Shown: piece by piece, positions 8,651 to 17,471 of the stretch | Position numbering within the stretch: the first letter of the stretch is position 1 | How the letters are laid out: every line of letters begins with the position of its first letter | Assembly: GCF_031202265.1 (NCBI RefSeq) | Contig: NZ_CP100604.1 | Span: forward strand, 2,152,501 to 2,216,500 | Reading direction: 5' to 3' | Length of the DNA: 64,000 bases | DNA from: Bradyrhizobium sp. Ash2021 | GTDB taxonomy: Bacteria; Pseudomonadota; Alphaproteobacteria; Rhizobiales; Xanthobacteraceae | Position numbers and translations under genes: made by a program | The notes under the pieces: model-generated | Databases searched by the model: none | The model's input: the letters and a program-made list of their open reading frames with translations, nothing else | Told to the model about the DNA's origin: nothing

Positions 8651-9771
8651 GGCCGATCGGCTCCAGCCGCCGCTGCATCGCTCAGGCCCGCAAGCTCGGT
8701 GAGGTTCGGCTCGGTGATCGCCAGCACCTTGAACATCGAGCCCATGCCGCCGCGGCCAGAATCGGTCAGCCGCTTCAGCGCGCCGGAAATATCGGCGGAA
8801 ACCTCGTGGGTGGTTTTCGCCATCAGGGTGACGGCGCGGGTTTCGATGCCGAGCCGCTTGAGAAACTCGCCCTGCGTCACCGGGCCGTGGACGCGCGCGC
8901 CGAGATCCTCGGCGGCGCGCACCAGCGCCTGGAAATCGACATGGGCGGTGACGTCGGCCTGGCCGGGATTCTTCAGGGGATCGGTGAAGCTGTGACGGGC
9001 GATGGCCTGAAAGGTGTCGCCGGCGTCGCTGCGCAAATGGCCGTAATCGATGATCAGCGCAGCACCATCCTGGTCGCGCACGCGGCTGGCGATCTTCATG
9101 ATCTCGGCATCGGGCCGCCATTCGAACACTGCGCCGACGGGGGCCGCGCGCACCAGCGGCGGCAGCAGCACCTCGAACCGCGGCGTCGGCTCGGCGGCGG
9201 CGCCGAACTCCAGCCGGCCGCTGTCGTCGAGCTGAACCACGCGTTCGTGCCAGCCGGTCTCGCGCTTCACCACCTGGTGGATCGGCAGCACGTCGAAATA
9301 TTCGTTGGCCAAGATGACCGCGGGGCCGTCCGGCACCTCGTCGATGCTGTCATGCCAGGCGATGTTGCGCACGCCCGACAGCGTCGCCCGCTGCTTTTCG
9401 CGCAGCACCGGATTTATTTCGACCAGATGGACGCTGAGCGACTGGTACAGCGGCGGCAATACCCGAAGCGCGCGCAGCGCGTCCGCCATCATGGTGCCGC
9501 GGCCGGGCCCGAGTTCGACCAGCCGCAACATCGGCGGCGAACCGATCGCCTTCCAGACCGACGCCGCCCACAGCCCGAGCAATTCGCCGAACATCTGGCT
9601 CACTTCTGGCGCGGTGGTGAAATCGCCCTCCCGTCCCAGCGGATCGCGCGACACGTAATAGCCGTGCTCGGGATGCATCAGGCACAGTTCCATGTACCGC
9701 CAGACCGGCATCGGCCCCGACGATTTGATCAGCTTCTTGATCTCGGACTGCAGCGGCGAATATTCGGTCAA
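8647..9771 (-). CDS. midA: SAM-dependent methyltransferase, MidA/NDUFAF7 family
   Basis: 374 residues starting at TTG 9771; an in-frame TAA four codons upstream excludes a longer product and no ATG fits better. The SAM motif ELGPGRGT lies at 86-93, and the N-terminal GYYVSRDPLGREGDFTTAPEVSQMFGE block is diagnostic for MidA/NDUFAF7. Eukaryotic homologues methylate an arginine of the complex I subunit NDUFS2; a role in complex I assembly is inferred. It starts 21 nt after the lgt stop and overlaps pgeF by 4 nt. Confidence 0.93.
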   Translation of the reverse strand: MTEYSPLQSEIKKLIKSSGPMPVWRYMELCLMHPEHGYYVSRDPLGREGDFTTAPEVSQMFGELLGLWAASVWKAIGSPPMLRLVELGPGRGTMMADALRALRVLPPLYQSLSVHLVEINPVLREKQRATLSGVRNIAWHDSIDEVPDGPAVILANEYFDVLPIHQVVKRETGWHERVVQLDDSGRLEFGAAAEPTPRFEVLLPPLVRAAPVGAVFEWRPDAEIMKIASRVRDQDGAALIIDYGHLRSDAGDTFQAIARHSFTDPLKNPGQADVTAHVDFQALVRAAEDLGARVHGPVTQGEFLKRLGIETRAVTLMAKTTHEVSADISGALKRLTDSGRGGMGSMFKVLAITEPNLTELAGLSDAAAAGADRP

Positions 9772-9792
9772 CGGCCTGCCTTAAATCGATTT

Positions 9793-10623
9793 CTAGGTAG
9801 GCTCCGGCGCCTTGCGGCGCCAAGCCGTCACAATAATGATAGCGCCGACAATAATCATTGGCACGGAAAGCAGCATACCCATAGTCAAGCCGCCCCACAG
9901 AAATCCGAGCTGCGGGTCGGGCTCCCGGAAGAATTCGCCGGTAATCCGCGCAAAACCATAGATCGCAATGAAACTGCCGAGGATCAGGCCGGGCCGCTTC
10001 AGGGCCCCCATCCGGATCATCACGGCCAGGATCGCAAACAGCAGGATGCCCTCGAGCCCGGCCTCATAGAGCTGGCTGGGGTGCCGCGGCAGCGGTCCGC
10101 CGTTGGGAAACACCATCGCCCACGGCACGCTGGAATCCGCCGGCCGGCCCCACAGCTCGCTGTTGATGAAATTGGCGAGCCGCCCGAGAAACAGCCCGAT
10201 CGGCCCGACCGCGGTGGTGACGTCGCCGAGCGACAGGATCGGAAGATTATTCGCGCGGCAGAACAGGATCACCGCGGCGACGCAGCCGAGGAAGCCGCCG
10301 TGGAACGACATGCCGCCCTTCCACAATTCGAAAATCTCGGCCGGATGCTGGATGAAGAACGGCAAATTGTAGAACAGCACGTAGCCGGTGCGGCCGCCGA
10401 GGATGATGCCCACGGTGACCCACAGGATGAAGTCGTCGAGCTGCACCAGCGAGATCGGTGCCGGCCCGCCCCACAATCTTTCGTTCTTGATCAGCGCACG
10501 CGCGTAGATCCACCCCAGCACGATGCCGGCAATATAGGCCAGCGCATACCAGCGGATCGCGAACGGCCCGATCGAGATCGCGATCGGGTCGAACACCGGA
10601 AAGGTGATGGTGAGGAAGGGCAT
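9793..10623 (-). CDS. lgt: Prolipoprotein diacylglyceryl transferase
   Basis: 276 residues, polytopic inner-membrane enzyme that moves diacylglycerol from phosphatidylglycerol to the lipobox Cys of prolipoproteins. Seen in order: [19 protein letters not shown], the Lgt signature [23 protein letters not shown] and GEFFREPD. About seven hydrophobic segments can be counted. It is the first gene of the operon with midA and pgeF; the dienelactone hydrolase gene ends 12 nt upstream on the same strand, so that gene may be part of the transcript. Confidence 0.97.
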   Translation of the reverse strand: MPFLTITFPVFDPIAISIGPFAIRWYALAYIAGIVLGWIYARALIKNERLWGGPAPISLVQLDDFILWVTVGIILGGRTGYVLFYNLPFFIQHPAEIFELWKGGMSFHGGFLGCVAAVILFCRANNLPILSLGDVTTAVGPIGLFLGRLANFINSELWGRPADSSVPWAMVFPNGGPLPRHPSQLYEAGLEGILLFAILAVMIRMGALKRPGLILGSFIAIYGFARITGEFFREPDPQLGFLWGGLTMGMLLSVPMIIVGAIIIVTAWRRKAPEPT

Positions 10624-10635
10624 CGGGTACTAAAT

Positions 10636-11373
10636 CTACGAAAGATTGCGGCGATAGAGCGCCAGCAGCCTCTCCCAGTGCCGCTCGGCGGCGTCGCGGT
10701 CGTAGACCGGCCGCTTTGGAAACGCAAATCCGTGATGGGTGCCTGGATAGAGCTCGACCTCGGCATTGGCGCCATCGGCCTTCATTTGCTGCTTGACCTT
10801 CTCGACGATCTCCATCGGCGCGTAGACATCGGTCTCGGCGCAACCGAAATAAAGCTCGGCCGTGGTCTTTTGGCCGGCCAGATGCGGGCTGTCGGGCCGG
10901 TCGGTGGCCAGTTGCACGCCGTATATCGAAGCTGCAGCTTTGACCCGTTCCGGAAAATGCGTGGCGGCATTGACGGCGTATTGCCCGCTCATGCAGTAGC
11001 CGACGGTGCCGACGATCTTCGTGTTGGCGGCAGCCTGGCCGTCGGCGTAAGCGAGCAGCGCTTTGGTGTCTTCCATCACCAGCGGAATGCTGAGCGAGTT
11101 CATCAGTTCGAACATGCGCTTGCGCTCGGGCGAATTCGGATCCGGATTGATCGGCCCGAGCTCCATGGCGCCGGAACGGTAATACATATTGGGCAGCATC
11201 ACGTAATAGCCGGACGTAGCAAGCCGGCGGGCCATGTCGCGCAGTTCCTCGCGGATCGCGGGCGCGTCCATGTAGAAGATGATGACGGGAAACGGGCCCC
11301 CGCGTTCGGGGTGGGTGATGAACGCGGTGGTTTTGCCGTCCTTGGTGGGGATGTCGATTTGCTGGTCGATCAT
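10636..11373 (-). CDS. Dienelactone hydrolase family protein
   Basis: 245 residues from ATG 11373 (MIDQQIDIPTKDGK); the open frame extends 26 codons upstream, but that part is not domain-like. Alpha/beta hydrolase with a Cys nucleophile: Cys127 in GYCMSGQ, Asp182 (CAETDVYAP) and His213/214 (GTHHGF). Classical members open dienelactones in chlorocatechol breakdown, but most genomic copies act on unknown esters. The canonical GYCMGG is GYCMSG here. It lies 12 nt before lgt on the same strand. Confidence 0.9.
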   Translation of the reverse strand: MIDQQIDIPTKDGKTTAFITHPERGGPFPVIIFYMDAPAIREELRDMARRLATSGYYVMLPNMYYRSGAMELGPINPDPNSPERKRMFELMNSLSIPLVMEDTKALLAYADGQAAANTKIVGTVGYCMSGQYAVNAATHFPERVKAAASIYGVQLATDRPDSPHLAGQKTTAELYFGCAETDVYAPMEIVEKVKQQMKADGANAEVELYPGTHHGFAFPKRPVYDRDAAERHWERLLALYRRNLS

Positions 11374-11567
11374 GGGCGTTTCTTTGTGTTTTGTGATTCT
11401 GATTTGGTGGTGGGCGCTGAATACGATTGCAAGGAAACCGCAGCATGACAAGGCGAACCGGCATCACATCGGCCTTGAACCGTGGCCTCCGGATCGCCAT
11501 TGTCTCGGCTTAGCTACCAAATCCTTGGCTACCCATTTTGCAATTTGCAGCGAGCGGAGCGTTCCAG

Positions 11568-11861
11568 ATGACCCAGACCAGCAACCGGTTTTTCGACGAG
11601 ATCGGCCGCCTGATGAACGATGCCGCCGGCGCCGCCCAGGGCGTCAAGCGCGAGGTCGATTCCGTGATGCGCAATCAGGCCGAACGCATCCTGCGCGATC
11701 TCGACCTCGTCAAGCGCGAGGAGTTCGACGCGGTCAAGGACATGGCCCGGCTGGCGCGCGAGGAAAACGAGGCGCTGAAAACGCGGATCGCGGCGCTGGA
11801 GGCCAAGCTCGGGGTTGCGCCCTCGGCGCCGGATACCGGCAGCATGAAGACCGGCGGCTAG
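11568..11861 (+). CDS. ubiK: Ubiquinone biosynthesis accessory factor UbiK (YqiC/BMFP type)
   Basis: 97 residues from ATG 11568 (MTQTSNRFFDEIGRLM), with GGAG 9 nt upstream. It has an N-terminal amphipathic helix and a strong coiled coil (about 35-80, FDAVKDMARLAREENEALK), as in the membrane-fusogenic family. UbiK homologues bind UbiJ and lipids and help the Ubi complex under aerobic conditions; the role is taken from the family. It is divergent from the dienelactone hydrolase gene. Confidence 0.85.
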   Translation: MTQTSNRFFDEIGRLMNDAAGAAQGVKREVDSVMRNQAERILRDLDLVKREEFDAVKDMARLAREENEALKTRIAALEAKLGVAPSAPDTGSMKTGG

Positions 11862-11880
11862 GGGCTTTCTTCGCTATCCT

Positions 11881-11982
11881 CGTCATGCCCGGGCTTGACC
11901 AGGCTTGACCCGGGCATCCATCAATTTTCAGAAGAATCCTTGCGTAGGAGGATGGATTGCCTGGTCGAGCCCGGCAATGACG
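11881..11982. repeat. Palindromic dispersed repeat, CGTCATGCCCGGGCTTGACC type
   Basis: Opens CGTCATGCCCGGGCTTGACC and closes with the near-complement GGTCGAGCCCGGCAATGACG, so it can fold into a long hairpin. It contains a short duplication of GGCTTGACC. It fills most of the ubiK-rplY gap. Confidence 0.75.
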
Positions 11983-12115
11983 AGCCCGGGGCCATTTCGG
12001 GCCCCAACCTCCATAAAAATCCCCGCATTTCCTTGTCATTTCGCCTCTTTGGGGCTAAAAGCCCGCCACGTCCGCAGCCCCCGCACCCCTGGAGGCTTGC
12101 TGTAGGACGCTACCG

Positions 12116-12139
12116 GGCCGCGATGCGGCCTTTAACTTT
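12116..12139 (+). terminator. Possible terminator or attenuator hairpin before rplY
   Basis: A perfect GGCCGC-GAT-GCGGCC stem is followed by TTTAACTTTTT. It lies only about 25 nt upstream of the rplY start, so it could end upstream transcription or attenuate rplY. Only the structure is seen; function is inferred. Confidence 0.35.
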
Positions 12140-12163
12140 TTAGAAAACAAGGACTTAAGCACA

Positions 12164-12901
12164 ATGGCGACCGTCAAGGAATTGAAGGCGACCGCACGTC
12201 CGAAGAGCGGCAAGGGGGCCGCCCGGGCAGAGCGTCGCGCCGGGAGAGTTCCCGGAGTGATCTATGGTGACAACCAGCCCCCCGTGACCATCTCGGTCGA
12301 CGATGCCGAACTGCGCCAGCGCATCCTGGCCGGCCGGTTCCTGACCACGATTTACGATATCGATCTCGAGGGCAAGAAGCACCGCGTGATTCCGCGCGAC
12401 TTCCACCTCGATCCGGTGCGTGATTTCCCGATCCATGTCGATTTCATGCGGCTCGGCGAAGGCGCCACCATCCGCGTCAGCGTTCCCTTGCGCGTGATGA
12501 ACGGCGACGCCTCGCCCGGCGTCAAGCGCGGCGGCACGATCAACGTCGTCACCCACACCATCGACATCGAATGCTCGGTCGAGAGCATTCCGCCGTACAT
12601 CGAAGCCGATGCCGGCACGCTGGAAATCAGCCACTCGCTGCATCTGTCCGACATCAAGCTGCCTGCCGGCGTGAAGTCGCTGTCGCGTGAAGACGCGACG
12701 CTCGTGACCATCGTGCCGCCGTCCGGCTATGCTGAAGAACAGAAGGCTGCGGCTGCTGCTGCTGCGGCCGGTCCGGCCGCTGCTGCGGCGCCCGGTGCTG
12801 CTCCGGCGGCGGGTGCGGCTGCGGCTGCGCCTGCGGCGGGTGCTGCGGCTCCGGCGGCGGGTGCGAAGGCGCCTGCCGGTGGTGGCGACAAGAAGAAGTA
12901 A
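12164..12901 (+). CDS. rplY: 50S ribosomal protein L25/general stress protein Ctc
   Basis: 245 residues. Residues 1-95 form the L25 5S-rRNA-binding domain (ELKATARPKSGKGAARAERR, GRVPGVIYG) and about 96-190 the TL5/Ctc C-terminal beta domain. After about residue 192 the protein is almost only Ala, Pro and Gly with a terminal GDKKK, a long flexible tail that varies between relatives. It begins a same-strand cluster rplY-pth-ychF with 20-40 nt gaps, a common order in Rhizobiales. Confidence 0.96.
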   Translation: MATVKELKATARPKSGKGAARAERRAGRVPGVIYGDNQPPVTISVDDAELRQRILAGRFLTTIYDIDLEGKKHRVIPRDFHLDPVRDFPIHVDFMRLGEGATIRVSVPLRVMNGDASPGVKRGGTINVVTHTIDIECSVESIPPYIEADAGTLEISHSLHLSDIKLPAGVKSLSREDATLVTIVPPSGYAEEQKAAAAAAAAGPAAAAAPGAAPAAGAAAAAPAAGAAAPAAGAKAPAGGGDKKK

Positions 12902-12922
12902 GCGGACGCGGGATGCCGCGTC

Positions 12923-13528
12923 ATGCGACTCTTTGTTGGCCTCGGTAACCCCGGTGCGAAATACGCGAACAACCGGCACAACATCGGTTTCGCGGTCGTC
13001 GATGAGATTGCGCGGCGTCATGGTTTTGCACCATGGCGCCGCCGTTTTCAGGGCGAGACGTCGGAGGGCACGCTCGATCGCGAACGCGTCGTTTTGCTGA
13101 AGCCCACGACGTTCATGAACGAGTCGGGGCGCGCGGTTCAGGAAGCGGCGAATTTCTTCAAACTTGCGGCCGGCGAGATCACCGTGTTCCAGGACGAGCT
13201 CGAACTGCCGCCGGCGAAGGTGCGCGTCAAGATCGGCGGCGGCATTGCCGGCCATAACGGGTTGCGCTCGATCTCCTCGCATATCGGCAACGAGTATCGC
13301 CGGGTGCGGCTCGGGATCGGCCATCCCGGCATCAAGGAATTGGTGCACGGCCACGTGCTTTCGGATTTCGCCAAGAGCGATCGGCCCTGGGTCGAGGCGC
13401 TGTGCGAGGCGGTCGCCGACAATGCCGGTCTGCTCACGACCGACAAGGATTCGACGTTCCAGAACAGGGTGCACCTGGCACTGCAGGCCAAGGGAATTTT
13501 TGACAAGGGCGATGACGGCGCCGCGTAA
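12923..13528 (+). CDS. pth: Peptidyl-tRNA hydrolase
   Basis: 201 residues, the usual size. It releases peptides from prematurely dropped peptidyl-tRNA. The catalytic residues are visible: Asn9 (GLGNPG), His19 (NNRHNIGF), the Asp of QDELELPP near 91, and the His-Asn of GHNGLRSI near 112. The loop usually written GGGHGGHNGL reads [10 protein letters not shown] here, a change outside the catalytic set. It is 21 nt downstream of rplY and 39 nt upstream of ychF. Confidence 0.97.
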   Translation: MRLFVGLGNPGAKYANNRHNIGFAVVDEIARRHGFAPWRRRFQGETSEGTLDRERVVLLKPTTFMNESGRAVQEAANFFKLAAGEITVFQDELELPPAKVRVKIGGGIAGHNGLRSISSHIGNEYRRVRLGIGHPGIKELVHGHVLSDFAKSDRPWVEALCEAVADNAGLLTTDKDSTFQNRVHLALQAKGIFDKGDDGAA

Positions 13529-13567
13529 CGCGCCGCCGACCGTCAGCAACGGACTTCAGGACACATT

Positions 13568-14665
13568 ATGGGATTCAAATGCGGTATCGTCGGGCTGCCC
13601 AATGTCGGCAAATCGACGCTGTTCAACGCGCTGACCGAGACGGCCGCGGCGCAGGCGGCGAATTATCCGTTCTGCACCATCGAGCCGAATGTAGGCGAGG
13701 TCGCGGTGCCCGATCCCAGGCTCGACAAGCTGTCGGAGATCGCCAAATCCGCGCAGATCATCCCGACGCGGCTGACCTTCGTCGATATCGCCGGCCTCGT
13801 CCGCGGCGCCTCCAAGGGCGAAGGTCTCGGCAACCAGTTCCTCGCCACCATCCGCGAGGTCGATGCGGTCGCGCATGTGGTGAGATGTTTTGAGGATTCC
13901 GACATCACCCATGTCGAAGGCAAGATCGCGCCATTGGCCGATATCGAGACCATCGAAACCGAGCTGATGCTCGCCGATCTCGACAGTCTCGAAAAGCGCG
14001 TCGACAATCTCTCCAAGAAGGCCAAGGGCAACGACAAGGACGCCAAGGAGCAACTCGATCTCGTCAACCGCGCGCTGGTGCTGTTGCGCGAAGGCAAGCC
14101 GGCGCGGTATCTCCAGCGCAAGCCGGAGGAAGAGCGGGCCTTTGGCATGCTCGGGCTGCTGACGTCAAAGCCGGTGCTGTATGTCTGCAATGTCGAGGAG
14201 GGCTCGGCCAAGGACGGCAACGGCTTTTCGAAGCAGGTGTTCGAGCATGCCAGGAAAGAGGGCGCGGTCGCGGTGGTGATCTCGGCCAAGATCGAATCCG
14301 AGATCGCGACGCTGTCGCGTGAGGAGCGCACCGAGTTCCTCGACACGCTCGGTCTGGAAGAGGCCGGCCTCGACCGCCTGATCCGCGCCGGCTATCAGCT
14401 GCTCGACCTCATCACCTATTTCACCGTCGGCCCGAAGGAAGCCCGCGCCTGGACCATCAACCGCGGCACCAAGGCGCCGGCGGCGGCCGGCGTGATCCAC
14501 ACCGATTTCGAAAAAGGCTTTATCCGCGCCGAGACCATTGCCTATGCCGACTATGTCGCGCTGGGCGGCGAAGCCGGCGCGCGCGACGCCGGCAAGCTGC
14601 GGCTGGAAGGCAAGGAATATGTCGTCGCCGACGGCGACGTCATGCATTTCAGGTTTAATAATTGA
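13568..14665 (+). CDS. ychF: Ribosome-associated P-loop ATPase/GTPase YchF (OLA1 family)
   Basis: 365 residues, full length. The P-loop GLPNVGKST is at 9-17. The central coiled-coil hairpin (about 125-200, [15 protein letters not shown]) and the C-terminal TGS-like domain (from about 280, [29 protein letters not shown]) are both present. Family members bind ATP better than GTP and act in translation and oxidative stress response. It follows pth closely. A family A palindromic repeat starts 17 nt after the stop. Confidence 0.97.
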   Translation: MGFKCGIVGLPNVGKSTLFNALTETAAAQAANYPFCTIEPNVGEVAVPDPRLDKLSEIAKSAQIIPTRLTFVDIAGLVRGASKGEGLGNQFLATIREVDAVAHVVRCFEDSDITHVEGKIAPLADIETIETELMLADLDSLEKRVDNLSKKAKGNDKDAKEQLDLVNRALVLLREGKPARYLQRKPEEERAFGMLGLLTSKPVLYVCNVEEGSAKDGNGFSKQVFEHARKEGAVAVVISAKIESEIATLSREERTEFLDTLGLEEAGLDRLIRAGYQLLDLITYFTVGPKEARAWTINRGTKAPAAAGVIHTDFEKGFIRAETIAYADYVALGGEAGARDAGKLRLEGKEYVVADGDVMHFRFNN

Positions 14666-14682
14666 GACGTCGAAGCTTAAAG

Positions 14683-14802
14683 CGTCATTGCGAGGAGCGA
14701 AGCGACGAAGCAATCCATTCTTTCATCGCGCGGCCAGATGGATTGCTTCGCGGAGCCTGTCATCGGGCGCGCATTCGCGCGACCCGGTGGCTCGCAATGA
14801 CG
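14683..14802. repeat. Palindromic dispersed repeat, family A, long form
   Basis: Near-identical to the copies at 5881 and 20668, with the internal TCATCGGGCGCGCATTCGCG block and closing CTCGCAATGACG. It separates the convergent ychF and DUF4282 genes and may act as a bidirectional transcript end. Confidence 0.88.
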
Positions 14803-14810
14803 GCAGAGCC

Positions 14811-15104
14811 CTAACGCATCTGCCCCTGGTCGCGGATCGCGCCGAGGTGCTCGTTGATGCGGAACACGATCAGGATGAATTCCGCGGCGATGCGTGAAAA
14901 CACCACGCCGACGATGACGCCGGCGATCGACGACAGCAGCAGGATGAAGCCGCCGAACGGGCTGATCGCCATGGCGGCGAGGCCGGAGAAGATGCCGGAA
15001 ATGCCGAACAGTACGATCAATCCGATCACCAGCCAGTAGAAGGTCTTGATAATGGTGGGCGTAATGAAGCGGTCCCACTGAAACAGGTCCTGAAAATCGA
15101 ACAT
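14811..15104 (-). CDS. DUF4282 family membrane protein
   Basis: 97 residues from ATG 15104 (MFDFQDLFQWDRFITP) with GGGAGAA 7 nt upstream; upstream codons in the frame are not protein-like. Two hydrophobic helices (about 20-42 and 50-75) and the final RINEHLGAIRDQ match the DUF4282 pattern of small two-helix membrane proteins. Function unknown. It is convergent with ychF and divergent from the MaoC-like genes. Confidence 0.85.
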   Translation of the reverse strand: MFDFQDLFQWDRFITPTIIKTFYWLVIGLIVLFGISGIFSGLAAMAISPFGGFILLLSSIAGVIVGVVFSRIAAEFILIVFRINEHLGAIRDQGQMR

Positions 15105-15276
15105 CGGTGGTTCTCCCGGCAGGTCGAATATGATTCGCGTCCAAGCTGTGCCTGAGGGCAATGGGCTACCTCCGAATACCGGTTCGGGCAAGTCAGGGAC
15201 GAGCCATGCGAGTGGGCGGGTTGAGATTGCTGCAAATAACGGCCACAATCGGGCTTCCCTCCATTATATCCCGATC

Positions 15277-15735
15277 ATGACCACGCTCACCTTCGAAGAC
15301 TTCAAGCCCGGCCGTTTTGGCACATTCGGCCCGCGCCATGTCACGCGGGAGGAAATTCTCGCCTTCGCCGCCGAGTACGATCCGCAGCCGATGCATCTGG
15401 ACGAGGAAGCAGCGCAAAAGTCGATGCTCAAGGGTCTCTCCGGATCGGGCTGGCATCTCGGCTCGATCATGATGCGGATGCTGGTCGACGGTTTTATCGG
15501 CCGCACCGCGTCGCTGGGCTCGCCCGGGGTCAACGAGATGCGCTGGCTGGCGCCGCTTCGCCCGGGCGACGATCTGATGCTCGACGTCGATGTTGCGGAC
15601 GCCAGAATTTCGCGCAGCCGTCCCGAGACCGGCATCGTGACGTTCAAGGGCACGATCCGCAATGCCGCCGGCGTGGTGCTGTGCGAGATGGAATCGCCGA
15701 TCATCGTGAGCCGGCGCACCGGGGCGGCGGAGTAG
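15277..15735 (+). CDS. MaoC-like (R)-hydratase family protein 1
   Basis: 152 residues from ATG 15277 (MTTLTFEDF). Hot-dog fold hydratase/dehydratase with the catalytic pair Asp35 and His40 in EYDPQPMHLDEE, followed by GSGWHLGS (56-63). Such enzymes hydrate 2-enoyl-CoAs. The next gene, 6 nt downstream, is a paralogue of similar length, so the two may form a heteromer or act on related substrates. The true CoA substrate cannot be told from the sequence. No strong ribosome binding site was seen. Confidence 0.88.
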   Translation: MTTLTFEDFKPGRFGTFGPRHVTREEILAFAAEYDPQPMHLDEEAAQKSMLKGLSGSGWHLGSIMMRMLVDGFIGRTASLGSPGVNEMRWLAPLRPGDDLMLDVDVADARISRSRPETGIVTFKGTIRNAAGVVLCEMESPIIVSRRTGAAE

Positions 15736-15741
15736 CACGCG

Positions 15742-16224
15742 ATGGGTTTCTTTGAAGATATCGAGATCGGCGCACTGCGCGAGTTCGGCTCGTTCACCTT
15801 CACGGCGGATTCAATCAAGAAGTTTGCCACGCAATTCGATCCGCAACGTTTCCATCTCGACGAAGAGGAGGGACGCAAGTCGCTGTTCGGCGGACTGGCG
15901 GCGTCTGGCTGGCATGTTGCCGCGGTGTGCATGAAGCTCCTGGTCGCCGACGGCCAGCGCCAGGCGAAAGAGGCGACCGCGTGCGGCGAGGAAGTCGCGG
16001 TGTGGGGGCCGTCGCCGGGCTTTCGCGAACTGCGCTGGATCAAGCCGGTGCTGGCCGGCGACACCATCAGCTTTTCGAACCAGGTCGAGACCAAGCGAAC
16101 GTCGGAGAAACGTCCCCAATGGGGCATCCTGCAGGCCCGCAACACCGGCACCAACCAACACGGCGAAGTGGTGTTCTCGTTTCTGGCGACGGCTTTCGTG
16201 CCGCGGCGGAACAAGGGTTCCTGA
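15742..16224 (+). CDS. MaoC-like (R)-hydratase family protein 2
   Basis: 160 residues. It has the same motif layout as its upstream neighbour: Asp33 and His38 in QFDPQRFHLDEE, then ASGWHVAA (54-61) and PGFRELRWIKPVLAGD, which corresponds to PGVNEMRWLAPLRPGD in the first protein. The two genes are 6 nt apart and probably arose by tandem duplication. It is likely a CoA-ester hydratase subunit in the cytosol; substrate unknown. Confidence 0.88.
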   Translation: MGFFEDIEIGALREFGSFTFTADSIKKFATQFDPQRFHLDEEEGRKSLFGGLAASGWHVAAVCMKLLVADGQRQAKEATACGEEVAVWGPSPGFRELRWIKPVLAGDTISFSNQVETKRTSEKRPQWGILQARNTGTNQHGEVVFSFLATAFVPRRNKGS

Positions 16225-16358
16225 AGCCAACATGGTTACCGCCTGGCTACCGCGTTTCGGCGCAGTCGATGATTCCGCGGAACCGTTTTTTTGCTAACGC
16301 ATTTTGAACTTTGTCCCTGCCATATGGATCCCGGGGAAAGTTTGCCCAGGGGACGACC

Positions 16359-16502
16359 ATGGCAGATCGCAGCAGCCTGAAATTTGTCGGCTTTATCTTC
16401 GCAACCGTCACCGTGGGGGTGATGCTGACCACCGCGATGGTGGTGAAAGGATATGCCGACGGCGGCTACACGCTCGAGAGCACGTCTTTCGCCCGCCGAT
16501 AG
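16359..16502 (+). CDS. Small single-helix membrane protein
   Basis: 47 residues from ATG 16359 (MADRSSLKFVGFIF), with AGGGGA 5-10 nt upstream. It has one membrane helix (about 8-28, VGFIFATVTVGVMLTTAMVV) and a short polar tail GYADGGYTLESTSFARR. Not a family I can name. GC-rich third positions and a clean signal-anchor layout support coding. Confidence 0.6.
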   Translation: MADRSSLKFVGFIFATVTVGVMLTTAMVVKGYADGGYTLESTSFARR

Positions 16503-16590
16503 GTTAAGGATTTGCTAACCATAGACGCTGAATAGGGCGCGTCCGGGAATCGGAATCCGGGACGGGAACGCCATCATTGCGCGCGAAAAA

Positions 16591-16728
16591 TCAGCGGCTC
16601 CAGATCAGCGCCAGAACCACCACGGCTACGGCCAGCAGTCCGATGAACCTGATCAGGATGGTGCCCATGCTGTGCGACGAATGCCGCAACGGGATCGGAT
16701 CGGTATTGTCCGGCCGAACGCTTTCCAT
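16591..16728 (-). CDS. Small membrane protein, 45 residues
   Basis: The minus-strand frame from ATG 16728 reads MESVRPDNTDPIPLRHSSHS, then a membrane helix (about residues 22-43, ILIRFIGLLAVAVVVLALIW) and ends SR. A polar N-terminal half and one clean helix are typical of bradyrhizobial microproteins. A GGGGAT sequence lies 6-11 nt upstream. Function unknown. Confidence 0.6.
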   Translation of the reverse strand: MESVRPDNTDPIPLRHSSHSMGTILIRFIGLLAVAVVVLALIWSR

Positions 16729-16893
16729 CAAAAATATCCCCAAAATCTGAAGCCCAAAATCTGAAGCCCTGGTGCGGGCGCCTGCTGTTGGTCGCAGTTC
16801 ACCGCCGGCAAGTTCAAATCAATTTTTAGCCAAACGAAACCGCCGCGCTCCATTAGCAGGAGGCGGCGGCAGGTCAAGTCTAGACGGGAGGGT

Positions 16894-17316
16894 CTAGCTG
16901 TTGCGAAGCCCGTCGGCGGCGCGTTTCCACTGCGTGACGTTGTCGGCGATCATGCGCGTCGACTTCATCGCAGCCTGGCTGAGCTGGGCGTAACCGGAGA
17001 TTTCGCGCTGGACGCGCTGGCCTTCGGCATGCAGCAGGTCGCGCAGGCTTTCCAGTTCGGAAATCAGCTTCTCGATTTCGGCGAGCGAGGTGCCGGCGAC
17101 GCGCTGGATCAGCGAGTTCACGTTGTTGACGGTGGCCTCGGTGTTGGGCTCGAGCGGCGCCGTTTCCGGGCTGGCAGCCGCCGGGCGGCGCAGATAGGCG
17201 ATATCGTTGCGGACGAAATCGCGGATCCCGGCCTCGACTTCGGAGACCGCAGCGAGATTGCTGTCAACGACATCCTCGGGTGCATCAACTTGTTCGGAAC
17301 GAATGGTAGCGTTCAT
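16894..17316 (-). CDS. Hypothetical helical protein
   Basis: 140 residues, no signal peptide. It is acidic and helical at the N-terminus (VVDSNLAAVSEVEAGIRDFV), has a Pro/Ala-rich linker around 45-60, then a long helical part (65-135) with coiled-coil character (LAEIEKLISELESLRDLLHAE). It may be a small regulatory or scaffold protein; no known domain was recognised. A 160-bp gap separates it from the microprotein at 16591, with short direct repeats of AAAATCTGAAGCCC at about 16742-16768. Confidence 0.7.
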   Translation of the reverse strand: MNATIRSEQVDAPEDVVDSNLAAVSEVEAGIRDFVRNDIAYLRRPAAASPETAPLEPNTEATVNNVNSLIQRVAGTSLAEIEKLISELESLRDLLHAEGQRVQREISGYAQLSQAAMKSTRMIADNVTQWKRAADGLRNS

Positions 17317-17471
17317 CGGCTATTCCTCTGTTTCGCATTTGAGCGAGCGCGGACGTCCCCCGCACGACGAAGTGAACGGTGCTATCAGGGCTGCCGATTT
17401 TGACCGCATCTGGGCCAATATGCGGCAAGGCTGGATCATTCCTGGGCAATGGCGGAATGGTATAGGTTTAA

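Noticed and set aside
8806..11448. Very long plus-strand frame (880 codons)
   Set aside because: It is antisense to midA, lgt and the dienelactone hydrolase, all recognised by motifs; a GC-rich codon-bias shadow.
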